NCBI GenBank assembly: GCA_946479075.1
Contig: CAMLDT010000125.1
Span: forward strand, 1-10,310
Reading direction: 5' to 3'
DNA: 10,310 nucleotides
Source: an uncultured Polaromonas sp.
Lineage (GTDB): Bacteria; Pseudomonadota; Gammaproteobacteria; Burkholderiales; Burkholderiaceae
This document shows, piece by piece, positions 1-6,122 of the stretch. Every line of letters begins with the position of its first letter. The first letter of the stretch is position 1. A program made the translations under genes and the position numbers. The notes under the pieces were generated by a model. The model was not told where the DNA came from, did not search any database, and worked only from the letters and a program-made list of their open reading frames with translations.

Positions 1-44
1 TTCTTTGGCGACGCAAAGAAAAGTGCCTCGCCCGCCGGGGCGAG
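1..44. repeat. Intergenic double-hairpin element upstream of urtE
   Basis: Two perfect inverted repeats lie back to back. TTCTTTG (1-7) pairs with CAAAGAA (14-20) around a 6-base loop. CTCGCCC (27-33) pairs with GGGCGAG (38-44) around a 4-base loop. The element sits just before urtE, where the preceding gene of the urt operon would normally end. From memory it resembles dispersed intergenic repeats common in Comamonadaceae and related Betaproteobacteria, but this was not searched. It may continue to the left of the window. It could act as an RNA stabiliser or attenuator inside the operon, or simply be a mobile short repeat. Confidence 0.5.
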
Positions 45-88
45 ACCCGGCTTGCCACGCAGTCAATAGACTTGACGAGAAACACGAC

Positions 89-781
89 ATGCTAAACGTC
101 AAAAACATCAACCAGTACTACGGCGGCTCCCACATCCTGCGCGATGTGAGCCTGGAAGCCCATCTCGGCAAGGTGACCGTGCTGCTGGGCCGCAATGGCG
201 TTGGCAAGACCACGCTGCTCAAGTCCCTGATGGGCCTGGTGCCCATCAAGACCGGCACCATCGAATTCGATGGCAAGCCGATCCAGAACGCCACGCCGTA
301 TGAGCGTGCACGTGCCGGTATTGGTTTTGTACCGCAGGGCCGCGAGATTTTTGCGCGCCTGACGGTTGAGGAAAACCTGCGCATGGGCCTGGCTTACAAA
401 AGTGCCAGCACGCCGATTCCTCCGGAGCTGTACGAGTTGTTTCCGGTGCTCAAGCAGATGCTGAGCCGGCGCGGCGGCGACCTGTCGGGCGGGCAGCAGC
501 AGCAACTGGCGATTGCGCGGGCATTGGCGGCCAAGCCCAAACTGCTCATCCTTGACGAGCCGACCGAAGGCATCCAGCCCAGCATCATCAAGGACATCGG
601 CCGCGTGATCCGCATGCTGGCCGACCGCGGCGACATGGCCATCCTGCTGGTCGAGCAGTACTATGACTTCGCCGAAGAACTGGCCGACGACTACCTGGTG
701 ATGGAGCGCGGCGAGTTCATCGCACGCGGCCAGGGCAAGGACATGCAGGCCAACGGCGTGCGGCAACTGGTCGCGATTTGA
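89..781 (+). CDS. urtE: Urea ABC transporter ATP-binding protein UrtE
   Basis: This 230-residue protein is one of the two cytoplasmic ATPases (with UrtD) that power the UrtABCDE high-affinity urea importer, a relative of the branched-chain amino acid (Liv/HAAT) transporters. Visible motifs are Walker A GRNGVGKT (34-41), the Q-loop in GFVPQGREIF (79-88), the ABC signature LSGGQQQQLAIARAL (132-146), and Walker B LLILDEPTEGIQP (152-164). The switch-histidine position reads LLVEQ (186-190), with Gln instead of His, as is usual in LivF/UrtE proteins. LivF is the main alternative, but the N-terminal LNVKNINQYYGGSHIL and the EGIQPSII context favour UrtE. The frame is open back to position 5, but those 28 codons run through a hairpin repeat and look non-coding. 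The ATG at 89 starts where the family starts and has a weak GAGA upstream. UrtA-D should lie to the left. Confidence 0.93.
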   Translation: MLNVKNINQYYGGSHILRDVSLEAHLGKVTVLLGRNGVGKTTLLKSLMGLVPIKTGTIEFDGKPIQNATPYERARAGIGFVPQGREIFARLTVEENLRMGLAYKSASTPIPPELYELFPVLKQMLSRRGGDLSGGQQQQLAIARALAAKPKLLILDEPTEGIQPSIIKDIGRVIRMLADRGDMAILLVEQYYDFAEELADDYLVMERGEFIARGQGKDMQANGVRQLVAI

Positions 782-820
782 TTCCGGCAGCTTGCAGCCG
801 TCCGCCATCGCATGTCATGC

Positions 821-931
821 TCACCTCGCAATACATCGTTCGCGCATGCCAGGGCGACTCGACCCAGCCGCCGAGAAGAAAATCGCCATGGCGATGAGAT
901 AAATTTCGTTGGTGGTCATGGCTGCGGGCAT
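821..931 (-). pseudogene. Short frame, possible remnant of a membrane-protein gene
   Basis: A 36-codon frame starts at an ATG at 931 with a good ribosome-binding site, GGAG (942-939), 7 bases upstream, and stops at 823-821. An internal in-frame ATG lies at 919. The peptide begins MPAAMTTNEIYLIAMAIFFS and then becomes arginine-rich and non-hydrophobic. The start resembles the N-terminal end of the first membrane helix of Kef-type cation:proton antiporters as I remember them, so it could be a leftover 5' end of a deleted or frameshifted gene. It could also be a chance frame. The similarity is from memory only. Confidence 0.25.
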
Positions 932-1027
932 GGCATTTCTCCGCGCATTGTGAGTGGTTGAAGCGCCGCTGACGCGCCGCGGCCCGTCGCCGGTGGCCGG
1001 TGTCCGGCTGCCGTCAGGTCGGGCGGA

Positions 1028-1840
1028 TCAGCGCCGCGCGGCCTGGTACAGCGGTGTGACGGTGGGCAGCAGGGACTGGATCTGCTGCACGCGGCTGCTG
1101 TCGCTGGGGTGGGTACTCAGAAAGTCGGGCGTACCTGCGCCGCTGGCTGTGGCGCTGCCCATCTTTTGCCACAGCGTGACACCGGCCTGGGGGTTGTAGC
1201 CGGCCCGCGCCATCAGTTCGAGCCCAATGCGATCGGCTTCGGTTTCATGGGCGCGGCTGAAGCGTGTGGCGACCAGCGCTTCGTAGGCTGCACCGGTGAT
1301 CTGGCTGGCGCCGTCACCGAGACCCAGCAGTTGGGTACCAATACCAATCGCGGTCTGCGCGGCCGCAGCCTGCGAGACCTGCTCGCGTGAATGTTCTCGC
1401 AGCGCGTGGGCAATCTCGTGCCCCATCACAACAGCGATTTCCTCATCACTGAGCTTGAGCTTGCGGATCAGGCCGGTATAAAACATGATTTTCCCGCCGG
1501 GCATGCAGAAGGCGTTGAGCTGCTCGCTTTCGATGACATTGACTTCCCACTTCCAGCCCGGGGCATCAGGACGGAACACGGCCGTCTGGGGCTGGATGCG
1601 TGCGGCGACGTTACGCACCCGTGCCAGCATTGCTGCGTCGGTGTTGAGCGCGCCTTTGGCAGACGCCTCAGTTTTCAGCTTGGCATAGGCCTGCTCGGCC
1701 ATGGTGTTCAGCTCGTCTGAGGACACCAGCAGCAGCTGGGAGCGCGACGCGCCGACGGCGCCGCTTTCGGTGGTGCTGGCGCAACCGGCGAAAACCAGGG
1801 TCAGGGCCAGCATGAGAGGGGTCAACACGGAAGTTTTCAT
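1028..1840 (-). CDS. M48-family zinc metallopeptidase, predicted outer-membrane lipoprotein
   Basis: This 270-residue secreted protease resembles the LoiP/YcaL/BepA-type M48 peptidases that take part in cell-envelope protein quality control. The start at 1840 gives a clean lipoprotein signal (MKTSVLTPLMLALTLVFAGC, lipid-modified Cys20). Residue +2 is Ala rather than Asp, which predicts outer-membrane retention facing the periplasm. An in-frame ATG four codons upstream (1852) would spoil this signal. The zinc site is HEIAH (141-145) with catalytic Glu142 and a third ligand, Glu201, in HETEAD (198-203). The family's STHP motif is at 242-245, followed by Arg250. The lead-in MPGGKIMFYTGLI (113-125) is also typical. 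It has no TPR tail, so it is a minimal single-domain member. It stands alone on this strand, with no evident link to the nitrogen genes. The exact orthologue name cannot be fixed. Confidence 0.9.
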   Translation of the reverse strand: MKTSVLTPLMLALTLVFAGCASTTESGAVGASRSQLLLVSSDELNTMAEQAYAKLKTEASAKGALNTDAAMLARVRNVAARIQPQTAVFRPDAPGWKWEVNVIESEQLNAFCMPGGKIMFYTGLIRKLKLSDEEIAVVMGHEIAHALREHSREQVSQAAAAQTAIGIGTQLLGLGDGASQITGAAYEALVATRFSRAHETEADRIGLELMARAGYNPQAGVTLWQKMGSATASGAGTPDFLSTHPSDSSRVQQIQSLLPTVTPLYQAARR

Positions 1841-2010
1841 GGTGTCTCGCATATAGGGGATTGGATTGCAGGGCGACGGCCCGGGAAACCCATTGTGCGC
1901 AGCGCACCTTCGCTGCAAGTAGGACGCTCCGGCCGGACTTCGTAGGTGCCGGTCGCCAGTGGGCCTGATGCTTGAGGGTATTTTCCGACAGGGGTGCGGG
2001 CTTTTGCCTG

Positions 2011-2039
2011 TTGCTCCGGGGCGCCCACGTGTCTAGGAT
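2011..2039 (+). promoter_or_regulatory. Weak candidate sigma-70 promoter for the DUF3597 gene
   Basis: TTGCTC (2011-2016) and TAGGAT (2034-2039) are separated by exactly 17 bases. They match the -35 and -10 consensus at 3/6 and 4/6 positions. Transcription from here would begin about 25 bases before the ATG at 2070. In GC-rich DNA such matches are common, so this is only a candidate. Confidence 0.25.
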
Positions 2040-2069
2040 GAGGCTTCACTTTTCAGAATGGAACCCATC

Positions 2070-2501
2070 ATGAGCATCCTCGGCAAAATCTTCAGCAAAA
2101 TTTTCCCATCGGCGCACGCTGAAACTTCGCCCGCGCCGGCGGGTGGTTCGCTGTCTCCCGAAGAGGCCGCTGCCGCGACCGCCGCGTCCGAAGCCGCGTC
2201 GCGTGCTGCGGGCGCAGCGGGTGCAGCCTCGGCCACCATGGCCGAGGTGGATGTGAAGGCCTTGCTGGATGACATGGCCAGCAAGAATTCGCAAAAGCTC
2301 AACTGGAAAACCTCCATCGTTGACCTGATGAAGTTGCTGGACCTGGACAGCAGCCTGGGTGAGCGCAAGGCGCTGGCCACGGAACTGGGCTACACCGGCG
2401 ACATGAATGACAGCGCGGCCATGAACATCTGGCTGCACAAACAGGTCATGAACAAGCTGGCAGCCAACGGTGGCAAGGTGCCTGCAGACTTGCGGGATTA
2501 A
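2070..2501 (+). CDS. DUF3597 domain-containing small protein
   Basis: This 143-residue protein has unknown function. It begins MSILGKIFSKIFPS, the short hydrophobic/basic start typical of DUF3597 (PF12200) proteins. An Ala/Pro/Ser-rich linker follows (about residues 17-57), then a compact C-terminal domain (about 58-143) with VDVKALLDDMA, LNWKTSIVDLMKLLDLD and a helical end rich in Asn, Lys and Gly. The ATG at 2070 was chosen over the one at 2058 because it gives the family N-terminus and has TGGAA (2059-2063) six bases upstream. The earlier ATG has its nearest GAGG 14 bases away. No signal peptide or membrane span is convincing. It is divergent from the M48 gene (229-bp gap) and converges on ureD with only 18 bp between the two stop codons, so neither neighbour implies a role. 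The domain assignment is from remembered family features. Confidence 0.75.
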   Translation: MSILGKIFSKIFPSAHAETSPAPAGGSLSPEEAAAATAASEAASRAAGAAGAASATMAEVDVKALLDDMASKNSQKLNWKTSIVDLMKLLDLDSSLGERKALATELGYTGDMNDSAAMNIWLHKQVMNKLAANGGKVPADLRD

Positions 2502-2519
2502 ACCCCGGGGGGCTGGCCG

Positions 2520-3350
2520 TCAGACCGACCAGATGCGTGGGCTGGAGGTCGCCTGTCCCCATAAATTCTGGCGCCAGCTTGTCCACACCTGTTTGAGCAG
2601 CGCCATGGCGGGTTCCACCAGCGGCGCCAGGACCCGCACCACGATCACCTGTGCATCCGGGCTGGTCGCGCCCGCCGCGTTGCTGAGCGCATGGGCTTCC
2701 AGCAGTTCGCGGGCCAGCCCAAGCGCCTGTTCACGGCGCGCCCGCGGCAAGCTGCTGCCGGCCACCAGAAACAGCGTGGCAAGGCATCGGTGTCCTGCCA
2801 TGCCCAGCGGACTGTCCATCAGCAGCAAATCTTCTGCGCGCAGGCGGGCACGCTCCAGCCAGACCCCGGGCAGCTCAATGTGCTGACAGAAACTGCCCTG
2901 CACAAAAGGCAGTTGGGCACCCGGCAAGCCCAGGGCTGTGACGTCCCAGCCGATCAATTCGGCGCCCGGTTCCAGTTCCAGCCGCAAGTGGTTCTCCGCC
3001 AAGCATCCGCTGTAGCACAGGGCCTCCATCGGGAGCCATTCGACGCGCGCACCGGCTTCCAGCCTGATGCGGGTGCGTTGCAGTGCCGCTTCGCCGAGAG
3101 ATCTGTAAAAACGTGTGGCGCCCGGCGTGGTGATAAGGCCGTGGCTGCCGGCCGCAGCCGTCACCGCGATGTCCAGCGTGTCGCCGCCGACCAGGCCGCC
3201 CGGCGGATGCACCAGCACGTTGTGGCAGACCGCGTCGCCTTCGGGGTAGAGGCTTTGCAGGATGCGCAGCGGGCCGTCATGGCGGAAGTGCGCAATCGTT
3301 TTGCCGGCCTGCAGGGAGTAGTCGAGGGATAGCGTTGCGGTCCAGGCCAT
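2520..3350 (-). CDS. ureD: Urease accessory protein UreD
   Basis: This 276-residue protein is UreD (UreH), the scaffold that binds apo-urease and with UreF and UreG delivers nickel to the active site. Recognisable family motifs are GPLRILQSLYPEG (26-38), HPPGGLVGGD (48-57), TTPGATRFYRS (74-84), EWLPMEAL (104-111; the family often has Gln where this has Met) and the C-terminal PRIW (271-274). Length is normal and no key region is missing, so it appears functional. An in-frame TAA lies 12 bases upstream of the ATG at 3350, making this the most upstream ATG possible. There is no obvious Shine-Dalgarno sequence. It follows cphA on the same strand after a 177-bp gap holding a repeat and hairpins, so read-through is possible but separate transcription is likelier. 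ureABC, ureE, ureF and ureG are not beside it: downstream lie the convergent DUF3597 gene and then the M48 gene. Confidence 0.93.
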   Translation of the reverse strand: MAWTATLSLDYSLQAGKTIAHFRHDGPLRILQSLYPEGDAVCHNVLVHPPGGLVGGDTLDIAVTAAAGSHGLITTPGATRFYRSLGEAALQRTRIRLEAGARVEWLPMEALCYSGCLAENHLRLELEPGAELIGWDVTALGLPGAQLPFVQGSFCQHIELPGVWLERARLRAEDLLLMDSPLGMAGHRCLATLFLVAGSSLPRARREQALGLARELLEAHALSNAAGATSPDAQVIVVRVLAPLVEPAMALLKQVWTSWRQNLWGQATSSPRIWSV

Positions 3351-3395
3351 TGGTCGAGTTTAACCGCGGCTGTGAACAGCCCCGTCGTCCTGGGT

Positions 3396-3456
3396 GCTAC
3401 TGAATTTGTAGCTGCCCACGCTTGACCGGCATGGGCTGGAGGCATATTTGACTTGG
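3396..3456. repeat. Candidate dispersed Comamonadaceae intergenic repeat
   Basis: Between ureD and cphA lies an AT-richer stretch with its own symmetry. GCTAC (3396-3400) pairs with GTAGC (3408-3412), and GCCCA (3414-3418) pairs with TGGGC (3432-3436). It ends in GGCATATTTGACTTG (3441-3455). The order 'GCTA..., a central AGCTGC..., then GGC.TATTTGA' matches, from memory, a short repeat scattered through Comamonadaceae genomes between genes. This was not searched. Its role is unknown, and it may separate the cphA and ureD transcripts. Confidence 0.5.
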
Positions 3457-3460
3457 GCCA

Positions 3461-3490
3461 GGGGCGTGCCCCGGCTTGTTGGCAAACAAG
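3461..3490 (-). other. Two small hairpins downstream of cphA
   Basis: Read from either strand, CTTGTT (3475-3480) pairs with AACAAG (3485-3490) around a 4-base loop, and GGGGC (3461-3465) pairs with GCCCC (3468-3472). They begin 38 bases after the cphA stop codon on the minus strand. No run of T follows on that strand, so this is not a convincing intrinsic terminator. It may be a 3'-end stabilising structure or part of the adjacent repeat. Confidence 0.3.
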
Positions 3491-3527
3491 AAGTTGCTTT
3501 TGTCCTGAACGCGTCAAAGGCCCGCGT

Positions 3528-6122
3528 TCACGCAGCCGCCAGCTGCCGCGCATCTTTCACGCGATCAGCGAGATGCGCCAGCGCCTCCTGCACCTGATCG
3601 ACCAGGATCAGGCAGAGGTCGCCCGGCTGCAGGCGCTCCAGTGCCGTGTCGATGGCGATGAACTCGCCGCGGATTTCATCGATGCGGGTGGTGCGGCTGG
3701 CGCCAGCAAGGCCTTCGCGCAGCAGCGCCATAACCTCGCCGTCGGCGCGGCCGCGCTGGGCGGCGTCCTGGTACAGCAACACATCGTCGAAGGCCTTGCC
3801 GAGGATGATGGTCTGGTCCCGGATGTCGCTGTCGCGGCGGTCGCCGGCGCCGGAAATCACCACACTGCGACGCTGGCCAGGCGTGGCCGGCATCGCGTCC
3901 ACAGCCGCCACCAGCGCACGCATGGCGTCGGGGTTGTGGCCGTAATCGGCAATCACGGTGGCGCCGCGGTAGTCCAGCACATTGAAGCGCCCCGGTGCAT
4001 TGTGGGCATCGCTCACAAAGCTGGCCAGGCCGCTCTTGAGGGTTTCCCACTGCAGGCCGACCGCCCAGGCCGCCGCCACGGCGGCCATCACGTTTTCAAC
4101 CTGGAAGCCGATGCTGCCGCCGCGCGTCAGGGGCACATGCTGCAGCGACACGCGCTCGCGCCAGGCGCCTTCGGCCGCCACGATGGTGTTGCCATCGACG
4201 TACACGGTGCGTTTGCCCTGGGCACGGTGGGTCGCCATCAGCGGGTGATGCCGGTCGGCCGCAAAATAGATCACGTTGCCGGGACAGGTCGGCGCCATGG
4301 CGGCGACGATGGGGTCGGCAGCATTGAGTACCGCGTAACCGGTGGGCGCCACATTCTGGACGATCACGCGTTTGAGTACCGCCAGGTCCTCGACCGTGGT
4401 GATGTAGTTCAGGCCGAGGTGGTCGCCGCTGCCGACGTTGGTGACCACGGCCACCTGGCAGCGGTCAAAACCCAGGCCTTCGCGCAACACACCGCCGCGG
4501 GCCACTTCAAACACGGCGGCATCCACATCGGGATGCATCAACACATTGCGCGCGCTTTTGGGGCCGCTGCAATCGCCGCTGTCGGTCTGCCGGCCGTCCA
4601 CATAAACGCCATCGGTGTTGGTCATGCCGCAGCGCAGGCCGCTGGCGGTCAGCAGATGGGCGATCAGCCGGGTTACGGTGGTTTTGCCGTTGGTGCCGGT
4701 CACGGCGACCACCGGAACGCGGCCGTCGTCACCGTGCGCAAACAGCTCATTGATCATGGCACCGCCGACGGCGCGGCCCTTGCCGTAGGACGGCGACAAA
4801 TGCATGCGCAGGCCGGGCGCGGCGTTGACTTCAACCACACCGCCGTTTTGGGCTTCCAGCGGCTTGAGCACACTTTCGCAGACCACGTCGACGCCGCAGA
4901 TGTCCAGGCCGATCATTTGCGCTGCGGCCACCGCTCGGGCGGCGACTTCAGGGTGGACATCGGCCGTCACGTCCGTGGCGGTGCCGCCCGTGCTCAGATT
5001 GGCGTTGTTGCGCAGGATCACGCGGCGCCCGCGTGCGGGAATCGACTCTGGCGTCAGGTCCTGCACAGCCAGCCGGGCCACGGCAATCTCGTCAAAGCGG
5101 ATTTTGGTGAGCGATGTGGCATGACCTTCGCCGCGGCGCGGGTCCTGGTTGACGATGTCCACCAGTTCGCGCACCGTGTGCAGGCCGTCGCCCAGCACCT
5201 GGGGCGGCTCCCGGCGCGAGGCGGCCACCAGCTTGTTGCCCACCACGAGCAGGCGGAAGTCGTTGCCCGGGAGGAATTTTTCGACCATGACGGCGCCGTA
5301 TTCGGCGGCGGCGCGGAAGGCGATGTCGAGGTGGTCGCGCGTGACGATGTTGACGGTGACCCCTTTGCCCTGGTTGCCGTCCAGCGGCTTGACCACCACC
5401 GGCAGCCCGATCTGCAGCGCGGCGGCCCAGGCGTCGTCGGCATCGGCGACCGGCCGGCCGGTGGGCACCGGCACACCGGCGGCGAGCAGCAGTTTTTTGG
5501 TGAGATCCTTGTCCTGGGCAATCGACTCGGACACCGCACTGGTCGCGTCCAGCTCGGCGGCCTGGATGCGGCGCTGGCGCGAACCCCAGCCGAACTGCAC
5601 CAGGCTGCCGCGCGTCAGGCGGCGGTAGGGAATGCCGCGGGCGACGGCAGCGTCCACGATGGCGCCGGTGCTCGGCCCGATGCGCTCGTCTTCGTCGAGG
5701 TCGCGCAGTTGCGTTATGGCTGCTTCCACGTCGAAGCCGGTTTCGTTGAGCGCGGCATGCACCAGGGCCTCGGCGAGTTCCAGGGCCAGGCGGCCGACGG
5801 CCTCTTCGCTGTATTCGATCACGGTCTGGTAAACGCCAGGCTCCAGCGTCGCCGCCGTATGGCTGAAGGTGACCGGGCAACCGGCGTTGGCCTGCAAGGC
5901 CAGTGCGGCCGACTCCAGCACATGGGCCAGCGACACCGGTCCGGCGTAGCCGCCCGGCCGCAGGGCGCCGATGGCCGGAAACAGCGAGCGCACGCGCGGT
6001 TCAAAGCCAGGCAGCCGGTCGATGGCACATTCAGCCTCGCTGCAGGCAACAATGGCTTCATGCGCCGTGTGGCGGGTCCAGAGGTTGGGTCCACGCAGGG
6101 CACGGATGCGCGAGACGTTCAT
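3528..6122 (-). CDS. cphA: Cyanophycin synthetase CphA (full length, primer site lost)
   Basis: This 864-residue cytoplasmic enzyme makes cyanophycin by alternately adding Asp to the backbone and Arg to its side chain, one ATP each. The family layout is present. The N domain (about 1-160) begins RALRGPNLW. The ATP-grasp domain (about 161-470) has DKDLTKKLLLAAGVPVP (204-220), KPLDGNQGKGV (245-255) and VNAAPGLRMHLSPS (432-445). The Mur-ligase-like domain (about 471-864) has P-loop GTNGKTT (476-482), ARGGVLREGL (541-550), NAPGRF (708-713) and DYGHNPDA (726-733). Both ligase sites therefore look intact. In the N domain, the place where cyanobacterial CphA1 has HxxEH and a downstream Glu reads HVLESAALAL (67-76). 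The second His and the Glu are gone, so the primer-generating metallopeptidase-like site reported in many CphA1s should be absent. Its ATG overlaps the cphA' stop as ATGA, implying translational coupling. Confidence 0.96.
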   Translation of the reverse strand: MNVSRIRALRGPNLWTRHTAHEAIVACSEAECAIDRLPGFEPRVRSLFPAIGALRPGGYAGPVSLAHVLESAALALQANAGCPVTFSHTAATLEPGVYQTVIEYSEEAVGRLALELAEALVHAALNETGFDVEAAITQLRDLDEDERIGPSTGAIVDAAVARGIPYRRLTRGSLVQFGWGSRQRRIQAAELDATSAVSESIAQDKDLTKKLLLAAGVPVPTGRPVADADDAWAAALQIGLPVVVKPLDGNQGKGVTVNIVTRDHLDIAFRAAAEYGAVMVEKFLPGNDFRLLVVGNKLVAASRREPPQVLGDGLHTVRELVDIVNQDPRRGEGHATSLTKIRFDEIAVARLAVQDLTPESIPARGRRVILRNNANLSTGGTATDVTADVHPEVAARAVAAAQMIGLDICGVDVVCESVLKPLEAQNGGVVEVNAAPGLRMHLSPSYGKGRAVGGAMINELFAHGDDGRVPVVAVTGTNGKTTVTRLIAHLLTASGLRCGMTNTDGVYVDGRQTDSGDCSGPKSARNVLMHPDVDAAVFEVARGGVLREGLGFDRCQVAVVTNVGSGDHLGLNYITTVEDLAVLKRVIVQNVAPTGYAVLNAADPIVAAMAPTCPGNVIYFAADRHHPLMATHRAQGKRTVYVDGNTIVAAEGAWRERVSLQHVPLTRGGSIGFQVENVMAAVAAAWAVGLQWETLKSGLASFVSDAHNAPGRFNVLDYRGATVIADYGHNPDAMRALVAAVDAMPATPGQRRSVVISGAGDRRDSDIRDQTIILGKAFDDVLLYQDAAQRGRADGEVMALLREGLAGASRTTRIDEIRGEFIAIDTALERLQPGDLCLILVDQVQEALAHLADRVKDARQLAAA

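Noticed and set aside
92..808. A 238-codon minus-strand frame over urtE
   Set aside because: It is the mirror of a well-supported ATPase gene. Its composition is typical of an antisense shadow.
2502..2519. CCCCGGGG palindrome between DUF3597 and ureD stops as a bidirectional terminator
   Set aside because: The stem is four base pairs with no loop and no T-run on either side, which is too weak to call.
3351..3527. The cphA-ureD gap as a transposon scar or attachment site
   Set aside because: No target-site duplication, terminal inverted repeats or integrase gene is visible. The short internal inverted repeats fit an intergenic repeat better.
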